From: Streptomyces sp. HUAS YS2
GTDB taxonomy: Bacteria; Actinomycetota; Actinomycetes; Streptomycetales; Streptomycetaceae
NCBI RefSeq assembly: GCF_033343995.1
Contig: NZ_CP137573.1
Coordinates: 7,039,001 to 7,103,000, forward strand
Direction: 5' to 3'
Length of the DNA stretch: 64,000 bases
In this document: in pieces, positions 54,573 through 64,000 of the stretch
Layout of the letters: each line of letters starts with the position of its first letter
Numbering within the stretch: the stretch's first letter is position 1
Position numbers and translations under genes: made by a program
The notes under the pieces: model-generated
Databases searched by the model: none
Told to the model about the DNA's origin: nothing
The model's input: the letters and a program-made list of their open reading frames with translations, nothing else

Positions 54573-56284
54573 CAGCGCTGGACGCCCACGATCGACAGGT
54601 CGATGGCGCCGAAGAAGTAACCGACCTGCGCGTTACGGACCTTGGAGCCGACCACGCTGCTGGTGTAGTTGCGCACCAGCGGAATCAGCGGGTAGTCCTG
54701 CATGGCCCGGTCGAACAGCGTCGCCCACTTCTTGCCCAGCTCCTCGCTGGTCCCGTTGGTACCGCGCAGCTTGTACATCTCGCCGGAGACCTTCGGGTCG
54801 TGGTAGCGCGGGATGTTGGAGAAGCCGTAGGTCCTGCCGTCCAGGCTCGGGCCCAGGTTCGGGTCGATCGTGGTGCGCACCGAGCCGCTGTCCGCGCCGC
54901 CGCACCAGCCGCTGCGGGCGATGTCGGGCATCTGGTCACCGGCGAGCACGGTGTAGTAGTTGGCGGCCGGGATCGGGCGCAGCTGCAGGTCGATGCCGAG
55001 TTCCTTCAGGTTCTGCTGCAGCACGGTGCCGACGTTCTTGTACCGGGCGTTGGTGTCGGCGTAGCCGTACACCAGCTTCGCGGGCACCTGCTTGCCCTTC
55101 AGGAGCTTCTTGGCCTCGTCCCGCTTCGGCTTGCCGGCCGGGTCGAGGTCGGTGTGCTGCTCGACGTATCCGCGCTGGGCGGAGTTGATGTACGACTGGG
55201 TGAGCTGGCCGAACCGTGTGCCGCCGTACTGGACCTGGACGGCGGCCCGGTCGACGGACAGCGCGATCGCCTTGCGGACCTGGGGGTCCTTGATGGTCTC
55301 GGTGTTGAGGTTCAGCACGTCGGTGCAGCCCAGCAGACCGGCCGCGGTGCGCGCCTTGGTCTTCGGGTCGTTGAGCTCGGCCGCGTCGGACGCCTGCAGG
55401 CCGCCGTTGCTGTCCAGGGTGATCGCCGTGGGGTCCGAGTCGGCCAGCAGCTGCTGGCTGATGGTGGCCTGGGCGGTGGAGAGGGTGAAGGTGAAGGTGT
55501 CCGGCAGGGCGGACCGGTTGGGGTCGGTGGCCGGGTCCCACTGGGGGTTGCGGACCAGCTTCATCGAGCGGCCGCGCTCGTACGAGGCGATCTTGTACGG
55601 GCCCGTCGAGACCGGGTGGTTGGTGTAGTCGAGCCGGGTGTCCCGGGCCCGCGGAACCGGCGCCGTGTTGGACCGGGAGACCAGGGCCGGGAACTCGGCG
55701 AACGGCTGCTTGAGGTGGAAGACGACGGTGAGGTCGTCCGGGGTGTCGATGCCCTTGAAGTCGCCGCCGCTGTACGGGCCCTTGTAGGCGTCGTCGGCCA
55801 GCGCGGAGTTCAGTTCCTGCGGCGCCTGGGTGAAGACGTCGCGGGCGTAGGTGCGTTCGACTCCGTACTTGATGTCCTTGCTGGTGATCGGCGTGCCGTC
55901 CTCGAACTTCAGCCCCTTCTTGAGGGTGTAGGTCCAGGTGAGGCCGTCGGCGGAGGGCCGGCCGAGGTCGGTCGCCAGGTCCGGCACGACGGTCGGCGGC
56001 CGGCCGGCGGTCTCCTTGGCCATGGTGAGCGTGCGGTAGTACAGCTGGCCGACGTTGGCGGTCTGCACGTAGTTGCTGTTGCCGGGGTCCAGCGTCTGGA
56101 AGTCCGAGGACATCAGGACGTTGATGTTTCCGCCCTTGGCGGTGTGGCCCTTCCCGATGACGACTGGCTCGTAGGCATGGGACGTGGAGCCGGAGTGCGG
56201 GGCGGGCTTGGCGCCGCCACAGGCGGTCAGGGCCAGCCCGGCGCTCACCGTGAGGGCGAGCGCTGCCATGGTGCTTCGTTCCAC
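54572..56284 (-). CDS. Extracellular solute-binding lipoprotein (family 5)
   Basis: 570 residues. Signal peptide with lipobox LTAC (cysteine at about residue 22); the mature protein is a lipoprotein. Family-5 features: MSSDFQTLDPGNSNYVQTANVGQLYYRTL, VPDLATDLGRPSADGLTWTYTLKKGLKFEDGTPI and STGPYKIASYERGRSM. The start GTG 56284 has AGGAG 4-5 nt upstream. It lies 61 bp after the DppC-like gene. Ligand unknown; co-encoded hydrolases suggest a cyclic or acylated nitrogen compound. Confidence 0.93.
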   Translation of the reverse strand: MERSTMAALALTVSAGLALTACGGAKPAPHSGSTSHAYEPVVIGKGHTAKGGNINVLMSSDFQTLDPGNSNYVQTANVGQLYYRTLTMAKETAGRPPTVVPDLATDLGRPSADGLTWTYTLKKGLKFEDGTPITSKDIKYGVERTYARDVFTQAPQELNSALADDAYKGPYSGGDFKGIDTPDDLTVVFHLKQPFAEFPALVSRSNTAPVPRARDTRLDYTNHPVSTGPYKIASYERGRSMKLVRNPQWDPATDPNRSALPDTFTFTLSTAQATISQQLLADSDPTAITLDSNGGLQASDAAELNDPKTKARTAAGLLGCTDVLNLNTETIKDPQVRKAIALSVDRAAVQVQYGGTRFGQLTQSYINSAQRGYVEQHTDLDPAGKPKRDEAKKLLKGKQVPAKLVYGYADTNARYKNVGTVLQQNLKELGIDLQLRPIPAANYYTVLAGDQMPDIARSGWCGGADSGSVRTTIDPNLGPSLDGRTYGFSNIPRYHDPKVSGEMYKLRGTNGTSEELGKKWATLFDRAMQDYPLIPLVRNYTSSVVGSKVRNAQVGYFFGAIDLSIVGVQR

Positions 56285-56345
56285 TGCGACTCCTTGCGGG
56301 ACGGGGCGGGTTGAGAAAGGAGGAGGAGAAGACGGGAGGGTGGGA

Positions 56346-57434
56346 TCAGCCGCGGGACGACTTGGGGTCCAGGGCGTCCCGGACCGCGTCGCCGAGCAGA
56401 TTGAAGGCCAGCACGGTGATCACCAGTGCGCCGGCCGGGACGGCCAGGAACCACGGGTCGGAGAGGTACCAGTTGCCCGACTGGGCCGCGTTGAGCATCT
56501 GGCCCCAGGACGGTGTCGGGTCTTTGACACCGACGCCGAGGAACGACAGGGCCGCCTCTGCGGTGATGTTGGTGGGGATCATCATGGTCGCGTAGACCAG
56601 GACGACGCCCATGACGTTCGGGATGATCTGCCGGAGGATGATGCTCCGGTGGGACGCCCCGTACGCCTGGGCCGCCTCGACGAACTCCTGCTGCCGGATG
56701 GAGAGCACCTGGCCGCGTACGACCCGGGCCAGATAGGCCCAGCCGAAGAACCCGAGGATGATCACCAGCGAGGCGATCGGCACCAGACTGCCCGAGTCGA
56801 GCGCGGTGCCGCGCAGTCGGGACTGCATGATCGGGGTCAGCGACAGGACCAGCAGCAGGTGCGGGAAGGCCAGGAACAGGTCCATCACCCGGCTGATCAC
56901 CATGTCGGTCCTGCCGCCGAAGTATCCGGCGGCGGCGCCGAGCACGGTCCCGAGGACCACCGACACCAGGGTGGACAGCAGCGCGATCGTCAGCGAGATC
57001 CGCGCTCCGTAGGCCATCCGGGCGAAGATGTCGCGGCCGAGCCCCGGTTCGAGGCCGAGCCAGTGCTCGGCGGACGGATAGCGGTAGTACGACAGGGGAA
57101 GCCCTGGCGTGGCGTAGTCGTCCAGGAACTCCGGTCCGGTTCGCGAGGTGAACGGGTCCGAGCCCTCGACGGCGACCAGGACCGGGGCCAGGACGGCGAA
57201 CAGCACCATCAGTGCGACCACGACCAGCGCGGCGACGGCGATCCGGCTGCGCCGGATGCGGAGCCACGCCGTGGCGAGCAGCGACCGGGCGGTGGCGACC
57301 TCCGCCGTCGCCGCCCGGGGCTCGGCCGGGGCGGTCGGGGAGTGAGCTGAGGAAAGGGTGGCCACCGTCCCGTCGGAGGACTCGGACGCGCCTGCCGGGC
57401 GCACGGGATTCGGCGACTCATAAGGATCCGGCAC
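56346..57434 (-). CDS. Peptide-type ABC importer permease (DppC/OppC-like), first gene of the operon
   Basis: 362 residues. A long polar N-terminal tail of about 80 residues comes before the first span (IAVAALVVVALMVLFAVLAPV). Then come the external loop (HWLGLEPGLGRDIFARMAYGARIS), five spans and the EAA-like loop (VEAAQAYGASHRSIILRQIIPN), ending in SFLGVGVKDPTPSWGQM. The start GTG 57434 has GAAGGAC about 5 nt upstream; earlier starts in the open frame lack a site. Leftward gene order in the operon is permease C, binding protein, permease B, two ATPases, amidohydrolase. Its promoter region is shared with the divergent amidohydrolase. Confidence 0.92.
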   Translation of the reverse strand: MPDPYESPNPVRPAGASESSDGTVATLSSAHSPTAPAEPRAATAEVATARSLLATAWLRIRRSRIAVAALVVVALMVLFAVLAPVLVAVEGSDPFTSRTGPEFLDDYATPGLPLSYYRYPSAEHWLGLEPGLGRDIFARMAYGARISLTIALLSTLVSVVLGTVLGAAAGYFGGRTDMVISRVMDLFLAFPHLLLVLSLTPIMQSRLRGTALDSGSLVPIASLVIILGFFGWAYLARVVRGQVLSIRQQEFVEAAQAYGASHRSIILRQIIPNVMGVVLVYATMMIPTNITAEAALSFLGVGVKDPTPSWGQMLNAAQSGNWYLSDPWFLAVPAGALVITVLAFNLLGDAVRDALDPKSSRG

Positions 57435-57473
57435 GTCGGTCCTTCGGTGCTCGGGGGTGCGGGTGGCCGGAAC

Positions 57474-57481
57474 GGTATACC
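57474..57481. promoter_or_regulatory. GGTATACC palindrome in the divergent promoter (GntR/FCD-type candidate)
   Basis: Perfect 8-bp palindrome in ACGGTATACCAAG, 40 bp upstream of the DppC-like start. It resembles the TTTGGTGTACCAAA site at the other end of the same intergenic region and the TGGTNTACCA pattern of many GntR/FCD operators. Confidence 0.5.
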
Positions 57482-57569
57482 AAGCCTCAGGGTTTCCACT
57501 AGGGTGGATCGCAATCCGGCCCGAGCCCTGGTGTGACGGCCCTGAGCAGCCAATAGGTCCTGGAACTCC

Positions 57570-57591
57570 GGGATCTCGCATCCGAGAATGG
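57570..57591. promoter_or_regulatory. Near-copy of the hut palindrome in the divergent promoter
   Basis: TCTCGCATCCGAGA (57574-57587) differs at one position from TCTCGGATCCGAGA, the centre of the palindrome between hutU and the HutC-like gene (60945-60966). Over 22 bp, 16 positions agree. It suggests that the HutC-like protein also controls the importer operon or the divergent amidohydrolase. Confidence 0.6.
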
Positions 57592-57669
57592 TTGCCCGGG
57601 TGAGTGGCCCGAATGCCTCGTGGGGTGCGTGCCGGCCTGGACGCCGAGCCCATGATGATTGATGATCAA

Positions 57670-57683
57670 TTTGGTGTACCAAA
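57670..57683. promoter_or_regulatory. Operator-like palindrome TTTGGTGTACCAAA
   Basis: 14-bp inverted repeat (TTTGGT-GT-ACCAAA arms) ending 15 bp before the amidohydrolase ATG, so a bound protein would block initiation. It shares its GGT-N2-ACC core with the site at 57474-57481. The encoded GntR/FCD protein at 49611-50249 is the likeliest binder. Confidence 0.6.
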
Positions 57684-57698
57684 AATGAGAGGGTGTCG

Positions 57699-59165
57699 AT
57701 GAAGACCTTGGTGACCGCCTCCTGGGTGATCGGACACGACGGACGCTCGCACGTGGAGATCCCGGACGGCGCCGTGCTGATCGACGGCGACACGGTCGCC
57801 GAGGTCGGCGCGCGGACCGACCTCGACCGGCGCCCGGTCGACGAGCGCATCGACCTCGGCGACGCGGTGCTCACCCCCGGTCTCATCGACCTGGACGCGC
57901 TCACCGACATCGACCACCTGATCCTCGACTCCTGGGCGTCCCCGGATCTCGCCGACGGCTTCGTCTGGTCGGCCGAGTACTTCGACCGGCCCCGCGCGGT
58001 GTTCGACGCGGCGCAGCGGCGCACGGTCCGCGAGTACGCACTGGCCCAGCTCGCCCTGCACGGCATCACCAGCTACATGCCGATCGCCTCGGAGGTGCAC
58101 AGCGACTGGGCGGAGACGTACGAGGACTTCGTGGCGACGGCCGAGGTGTCCTCGCGCCTCGGGCTGCGCGGCTTCCTCGGGCCGTCGTTCCGGTCCGGGG
58201 TCAACGTGATCGGCGCCGACGGCGGACGCACCGTGATGTTCGACGAGGAGGCGGGCCGGCGCGGACTGGCCGACGCGCTGCGGTTCCTGGACCACACCGA
58301 GAAGCTCGCCGACCCCCTGCTCACCGGGGTACTGCTGCCGTGCCGGATCGAGACCCTCACCCCCGGCCTCCTGCGCGACGTCGCGCGGGCCGCGGACGAG
58401 CGCGGCGCCCTCGTGCGCCTGCACGCCCTGCAGGGCAACACGGAGCGCGCGTACGTCCAGCGCACCTACGGGCGCACCCCGTTGCAGCTGATCGCCGACT
58501 CAGGACTGCTGTCCGACCGGCTCATCGTCCCGCACGCGGTCGTGCTCGACGTACACCCCGACGTGCTCGGGACCGACACCGGCGACGTCGCCGTGCTCGC
58601 CGACGCCGGCGTCTCGGTCGTGCACTGCCCGCTGACCAACGCCCGCTACGCCCACAACCTGCACACCTTCGGCGGCTACCGCGCCCAGGGCGTGAACCTG
58701 TGCCTGGGCACGGACTCCTTCCCGCCCGACCTGGTGCGGGGCATCGACGTGGGCACCCAGATCGCCAAGCTCCAGGCCGGCGACCTCGGTCAGGGGCACC
58801 TCGCGGGCTACTTCGAGGCGTTGTGGACCGGCGGGGCGACCGCGCTGCACAGGCCGGACCTCGGGCGGCTGGCCCCGGGTGCCGCCGCCGACCTGGCGGC
58901 GTTCGCCCTGGACGACTTCCGCATGGGCGTCACCGAGGACCCGCTGCGCACCCTCGTGCTCAACGGCACCGCCCGCGACGCCGTCCTGACGATGGTCGCC
59001 GGCCGGGTGGTCATGCGCGACGGGGAGATCCCCGGCTTCGATCTCGCCGCGCTCAGGCGGGCCGGCCAGGAGCTGTTCGCCCTGATGCGCGCGGCCTACC
59101 CCGAACGCGACCACCGCGGGCGCCCGGTCGACGAGCTGTTCCCGCCGGTGTTCCCCCGGAGTTAG
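57699..59165 (+). CDS. Divergent amidohydrolase-superfamily protein lacking the HxH metal motif
   Basis: 488 residues with the layout of the ATZ/TRZ-type amidohydrolases: N-terminal beta-sandwich, LTPGLIDL, later LHALQGN, VPHAVVLDVH, HCPLTNARYAHN, LGTDSFPPD and the C-terminal LVLNGTARDAVLTMVAGR. The usual HxH after PGLID is missing; here it reads LDALTDIDHL. The remaining His and Asp positions are kept. It may bind one metal differently or have changed function. GAGAGGG supports ATG 57699; GTG 57693 is in frame. It is divergent from the second Dpp operon and convergent with hutU (22-bp gap). A role in breakdown of histidine-derived or cyclic amide compounds fits the context but is inference. 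Confidence 0.85.
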   Translation: MKTLVTASWVIGHDGRSHVEIPDGAVLIDGDTVAEVGARTDLDRRPVDERIDLGDAVLTPGLIDLDALTDIDHLILDSWASPDLADGFVWSAEYFDRPRAVFDAAQRRTVREYALAQLALHGITSYMPIASEVHSDWAETYEDFVATAEVSSRLGLRGFLGPSFRSGVNVIGADGGRTVMFDEEAGRRGLADALRFLDHTEKLADPLLTGVLLPCRIETLTPGLLRDVARAADERGALVRLHALQGNTERAYVQRTYGRTPLQLIADSGLLSDRLIVPHAVVLDVHPDVLGTDTGDVAVLADAGVSVVHCPLTNARYAHNLHTFGGYRAQGVNLCLGTDSFPPDLVRGIDVGTQIAKLQAGDLGQGHLAGYFEALWTGGATALHRPDLGRLAPGAAADLAAFALDDFRMGVTEDPLRTLVLNGTARDAVLTMVAGRVVMRDGEIPGFDLAALRRAGQELFALMRAAYPERDHRGRPVDELFPPVFPRS

Positions 59166-59187
59166 CCCCGGGGGCCCGGTACTTCCT

Positions 59188-60864
<1,677 letters not shown>

Positions 60865-60944
60865 GATGCCTCCAGGCGGGGGAGCGACGTGCTTCGCCTC
60901 CCATGACAGGCAAGCCCGGCGGCGGGAACCAGCGAGATCGGCAG

Positions 60945-60966
60945 GGTTTCTCGGATCCGAGAAACC
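60945..60966. promoter_or_regulatory. Perfect 22-bp palindrome, HutC-type operator
   Basis: GGTTTC-TCGGA-TCCGA-GAAACC reads identically on both strands. It lies 80 bp upstream of hutU and 57 bp upstream of the HutC-like start. A one-mismatch copy of its centre occurs at 57574-57587. The divergent HutC-like protein is the obvious binder. Confidence 0.85.
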
Positions 60967-61023
60967 GACTCGCCTAGAATCATGGAGCCGGCGTGCCGGT
61001 CCGGGGGAGCGACGGCGAGCGGG

Positions 61024-61791
61024 ATGGTGAGCGGTGTGGGCGTGGAGGGTGCGGACCTCGCGCGTCTGTACGCGGAGCGGGCGAGTGGTTCGGCCCCCGC
61101 GTACCAGCGGGTGAAGGACCTGGTGACCGAGCAGATCACCAGCGGTCGCTGGCGCGAGGGCGACGCCCTGCCGTCGGAGAGCCAGTTCGTCGATTCGCTC
61201 GGCCTGTCCCGGATGACGATCAACCGGGCGCTGCGCGAGCTGAGCGCCCAGGGACTGCTGCGCCGGGTCATGGGAGTGGGCACCTTCGTCGCCCCGCGCA
61301 AGGGCAGCTCCGCCCTGGCCGGGGTGCACAACATCGCCGACGAGGTCCGCGGCCGGGGCCACGGGTACCGGGCCGAGGTGGTGTTCCTGGGCGAGGAGGT
61401 CGTGGCTCCGGAGATCGGCGGCCAGTTCGGCACCGAGCCGGGGCGTCCCGTCTTCCGCTCGCGGGTGGTGCACTTCGAGGACGGTGTGGCCGTCCAGCTG
61501 GAGGACCGGTACGTCAACCCTCGGTTCGCCCCCGGGTACCTGGAGCAGGACTTCACCACGCGTACCCCGTTCACGTACCTCTCCGAGGCGGCTCCGCTCG
61601 GCCGGGGCGAGCACATCGTGGAGGCGGTGCTCCCCTCCGCGGAGGAGTCGGAGATCCTCGGCATCGCGCCGTCGGAGCCGTGCCTGCTGATCCACCGCCG
61701 CACCTGGTCGCAGGAGGCGCTGGTGAGCATCGCGCGGCTGCTGCACCCCGGATCCCGGTACCGGCTCGAGGGCACCTTCGACACGCACTGA
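61024..61791 (+). CDS. hutC-like: GntR-family regulator of the HutC/UTRA type
   Basis: 255 residues. The N-terminal winged helix reads AYQRVKDLVTEQITSGRWREGDALPSESQFVDSLGLSRMTINRALRELSAQGLLRRVMGVGTFVA, followed by a UTRA ligand domain (about 100-250) with RPVFRSRVVHFEDGVAVQLEDRYVNP and PCLLIHRRTWSQ, as in HutC. HutC represses hut genes and responds to urocanate. It is divergent from hutU and shares its palindrome. ATG 61024 is preferred; the frame is open from ATG 60982, which would leave only 16 bp from the palindrome. Confidence 0.93.
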   Translation: MVSGVGVEGADLARLYAERASGSAPAYQRVKDLVTEQITSGRWREGDALPSESQFVDSLGLSRMTINRALRELSAQGLLRRVMGVGTFVAPRKGSSALAGVHNIADEVRGRGHGYRAEVVFLGEEVVAPEIGGQFGTEPGRPVFRSRVVHFEDGVAVQLEDRYVNPRFAPGYLEQDFTTRTPFTYLSEAAPLGRGEHIVEAVLPSAEESEILGIAPSEPCLLIHRRTWSQEALVSIARLLHPGSRYRLEGTFDTH

Positions 61792-61805
61792 CCGTCGGTC
61801 GGGTC

Positions 61806-62627
61806 TCAGCCTGCCGCCGCCTCCGAGGGGGAGCGGCCCGACACCGCGGCCGTCAGCCGCGCCGCCCCCTGCGTCAGCACGTCCCGCACGACGTCCGCGC
61901 CGTGCCGGCAGTAGTGCCGGTGCCAGGTGCTGCTGACCGCCGCGACGGGCCGCTCGTTGTGGTCGAAGGCCGCCACGCCGATCGACCGGAGCCCGTCGGA
62001 GACCAGCTCGACCTCCTCCGACCAGCCGCGCTCCCGCTCCCGGGACAGTTGGTCCAGCAGCTCCGGCAGCGAACGCGGCCCCTTGCCCGTACGGGTGATC
62101 AGGCTCCCGGGCCGGGGGAAGAGCGCCCGCACCTGTGCCTGGGCGCAGTGGGCCATGAGGGCACGGCCGCTGGCCGTCAGGTGAGCCGGCAGCCGGACGC
62201 CGATGTCGGTGACCAGCGGGGTGTCGACGTCGCCCGACCGGCCGGTGGTGGGGCGCTCCTTGAGCAGGTAGACCGTCTCGGCGCCGTACAGGATGCCGAG
62301 GTGCACGGTCTGGCCGAGCCGGTTCGACAGGGTGCGCAGGATGGGGCGGGCGATGCGCTCCAGCGGCTCGTGGCGCAGATAGGCGGAGCCGATCTCGAAG
62401 GACGAGACACCCAGGCCGTACGCCTGCTCCTTGGGCACGTAGGTCACGAATCCGCGCTCCACGAGTACCGAGAGGATGTGGTACGCGGACGATCGCGGGA
62501 TGCCCAGATCGCGGGCGATGGCCCCCGCCCGTACGAGCCCGGGACGGCCGGCGAGGTGCAGCAGGATGTCCAGCGCGCGCCCGACGGCGGGCGAGGTGCT
62601 GCTGGAACTCGTTTCGTGTTCACCCAT
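61806..62627 (-). CDS. IclR-family transcriptional regulator
   Basis: 273 residues. The N-terminal helix-turn-helix reads VGRALDILLHLAGRPGLVRAGAIARDLGIPRSSAYHILSVLVERGFV, and the C-terminal effector domain contains GQTVHLGILYGAETVYLLKER, LPAHLTASGRALMAH and GVAAFDHNERPVAAVSST. GAGGTGGA precedes the ATG. It is divergent from the amino-acid permease gene with 140 bp between starts, where the palindrome CCTGTATATACAGG lies just upstream of this gene. It probably controls that permease and itself. It is convergent with the HutC-like gene (14-bp gap). Confidence 0.93.
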   Translation of the reverse strand: MGEHETSSSSTSPAVGRALDILLHLAGRPGLVRAGAIARDLGIPRSSAYHILSVLVERGFVTYVPKEQAYGLGVSSFEIGSAYLRHEPLERIARPILRTLSNRLGQTVHLGILYGAETVYLLKERPTTGRSGDVDTPLVTDIGVRLPAHLTASGRALMAHCAQAQVRALFPRPGSLITRTGKGPRSLPELLDQLSRERERGWSEEVELVSDGLRSIGVAAFDHNERPVAAVSSTWHRHYCRHGADVVRDVLTQGAARLTAAVSGRSPSEAAAG

Positions 62628-62645
62628 CGGTCCACCTCTTGACGG

Positions 62646-62659
62646 CCTGTATATACAGG
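62646..62659. promoter_or_regulatory. Palindrome CCTGTATATACAGG, candidate IclR operator
   Basis: Perfect 14-bp palindrome, AT-rich in a GC-rich setting, 18 bp upstream of the IclR start. A degenerate half copy (ATATACAAGG) follows it directly. Placed for autoregulation and control of the divergent permease. Confidence 0.65.
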
Positions 62660-62767
62660 AATATACAAGGTGCCTTCCATGCTGCGGGCGTGTTCCCGGC
62701 CGAGAGGGCCGACGGCGAGCAGCCCCTCACCCGTCCAGGGCGTTTCCGCCCTAAGGAGGGCATTTCG

Positions 62768-64000
62768 ATGACCGCGAAAACGGCGACGCTGAGCCGCGGA
62801 CTGAAGTCCCGGCACATACGTTTCATCGCGCTCGGCTCAGCCATCGGCACCGGACTCTTCTACGGCTCCTCCGCCTCCATCCAGACCGCCGGACCCGCGG
62901 TCCTGCTGGCCTATCTGATCGGCGGAGCCGCCGTCTTCCTGGTGCTGCGCTCACTCGGCGAGATGGCCGTGCGCGACCCCTGCGCCGGATCGTTCGGCGA
63001 GTACGCCACCAAGTACCTCGGCCCGCTGGCCGGCTTCGCGACCGGCTGGACGTACGCGTTCGAGATGGTCATCGTCTGTCTCGCCGACGTCACGGCGTTC
63101 GGCGTCTACATGGGCTTCTGGTTCCCCGACGTACCCCGCTGGATCTGGGTCCTCGCGGTCGTCCTCGTCGTCGGCGTGATGAACCTGTTCAGCGTGAAGG
63201 TCTTCGGCGAGATGGAGTTCTGGCTCTCGCTCGCGAAGGTCGTCGCCATCGTGGCGATGATCGGGGCCGGCATCGCGATCCTGGTCCTCGGCCTGCACGG
63301 CGACGGCGGGCCGGTCGGGGTGTCGAACCTCTGGAGCAACGGCGGCTTCTTCCCGCACGGCGCGGAAGGCTTCGTCCTGTCGTTCGCCGTGGTCATGTTC
63401 GCCTTCGGCGGCACCGAGATCATCGGCGTCACCGCGGGTGAGGCCCAGGACCCGGAGAAGACGATCCCCAGCGCGGTCAACTGGATCCCGCTGCGCATCG
63501 TGCTCTTCTACGTGGTGGCCCTCGCGGTGATCATGTCGCTCAACCCCTGGCAGAACATCGACGGCACCGGCAGCCCGTTCGTCGAGATCTTCGCCTCCCT
63601 CGGCGTCGGCTCCGCGGCCACCGTCCTGAACGTCGTCGTCATCGTGGCGGCCCTGTCCGCGATCAACAGCGACATCTTCGCCGCCGGCCGGATCATGTAC
63701 GGCATGGCGGAGCGCGGCCAGGCCCCGGCCGCCATGCGCAAGCTCTCCCGCAACGGCGTGCCCTTGACCACGGTCAGCATCATGATGGGCGCGCTGCTGC
63801 TCGGCGTGGTGCTCAACTACCTGATGCCGGAGAGCATCTTCCTCGTCATCTCCTCGATCGCCACCTTCGCCACCGTCTGGGTCTGGATGATGATCCTGCT
63901 GTCACAGTTCGCGGCCCGGCGCAGGATGTCGCCGCGGGAGGCGGCCGCGCTGAAGTACCCGGCGCCGTTCTGGCCCTACGGCCAGATCGTGGCCATCGCG
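62768..64000 (+). CDS. Amino-acid permease of the APC family (AAT/ProY/HutT-like), cut by window end
   Basis: 411 residues visible, no stop before the edge. Motifs of the AAT group: LKSRHIRFIALGSAIGTGLFYGS at the first span, LRSLGEMAVRDPCAGSFGEYA in the second and third, and FAFGGTEIIGVTAGEAQDPEKTIPSAVNWIP in the middle. About ten membrane spans are seen. The ribosome-binding site AAGGAGG lies 8 nt before the ATG. Substrate probably an amino acid; its place next to hut genes makes histidine or urocanate plausible, but AAT permeases for Pro or aromatic amino acids look alike. Likely controlled by the divergent IclR protein. Confidence 0.93.
   Translation, partial: MTAKTATLSRGLKSRHIRFIALGSAIGTGLFYGSSASIQTAGPAVLLAYLIGGAAVFLVLRSLGEMAVRDPCAGSFGEYATKYLGPLAGFATGWTYAFEMVIVCLADVTAFGVYMGFWFPDVPRWIWVLAVVLVVGVMNLFSVKVFGEMEFWLSLAKVVAIVAMIGAGIAILVLGLHGDGGPVGVSNLWSNGGFFPHGAEGFVLSFAVVMFAFGGTEIIGVTAGEAQDPEKTIPSAVNWIPLRIVLFYVVALAVIMSLNPWQNIDGTGSPFVEIFASLGVGSAATVLNVVVIVAALSAINSDIFAAGRIMYGMAERGQAPAAMRKLSRNGVPLTTVSIMMGALLLGVVLNYLMPESIFLVISSIATFATVWVWMMILLSQFAARRRMSPREAAALKYPAPFWPYGQIVAIA

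Overview
The window is very G+C-rich actinomycete DNA, most likely Streptomyces. The signs are strong third-position G/C bias, many 4-nt ATGA/GTGA gene overlaps, GTG starts, and TTA codons in a pathway regulator. It starts inside a large nonribosomal peptide synthetase (NRPS) gene and ends inside an amino-acid permease gene.

Region 1 (1-33.9 kb) is the right-hand part of an NRPS biosynthetic gene cluster. It holds: (i) the last 5051 residues of an NRPS, organised A(partial)-T-E / C-A-T / C-A-T / C-A-T / C-A-T, with specificity codes I read as Gly, Gly, Gln-like and Tyr/beta-hydroxy-Tyr, and no thioesterase; (ii) a three-gene ABC-2 exporter; (iii) a tightly packed operon (18.8-29.9 kb) encoding two small unknown proteins, an SbnA-type 2,3-diaminopropionate enzyme, an ornithine-carbamoyltransferase-like enzyme, a CmlA-type di-iron beta-hydroxylase, a complete 4-hydroxyphenylglycine (Hpg) pathway (HmaS and a fused HmO-HpgT) and a 3,5-dihydroxyphenylglycine (Dpg) pathway (DpgA, B, C); (iv) a StrR-type regulator with two TTA codons, followed by a PaaK-like AMP ligase and a SufS-like cysteine desulfurase. 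Two inverted repeats fit the StrR-family box (9-bp arms, 11-bp spacer). One is upstream of the precursor operon and one upstream of the regulator. The combination points to a Hpg/Dpg-containing peptide that may also carry 3-ureidoalanine and beta-hydroxytyrosine. The part that would use Hpg and Dpg lies left of the window.

Region 2 (33.9-35.3 kb) is a scar: an N- and C-truncated, frameshifted MFS transporter joined to a piece of a TolB-like beta-propeller gene, next to the 3' end of another membrane-protein gene. I take this as the right edge of the cluster insertion or deletion.

Region 3 (35.3-44.6 kb) is a catabolic uptake unit: a LacI regulator divergent from a seven-gene operon (C45-type acyltransferase/hydrolase, YtcJ-like amidohydrolase, complete Dpp/Opp-type ABC importer), with a LacI-type operator between them.

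Region 4 (44.6-59.2 kb) contains a secreted subtilisin-like protease divergent from a TrmB/LuxR-type regulator, a GntR/FCD regulator, and a second Dpp/Opp importer operon with a cytosine-deaminase-like amidohydrolase. That operon is divergent from another amidohydrolase that has lost its HxH metal motif. The 264-bp divergent promoter carries three candidate operators.

Region 5 (59.2-64 kb) is histidine utilisation and transport: urocanate hydratase (hutU), a divergent HutC-like GntR regulator with a perfect 22-bp palindrome between them, an IclR regulator and a divergent amino-acid permease cut by the window end. A near-copy of the HutC palindrome in the 57.4-57.7 kb promoter suggests that the second importer and the histidine genes belong to one regulon.

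No rRNA, tRNA, CRISPR array or complete insertion sequence was seen.
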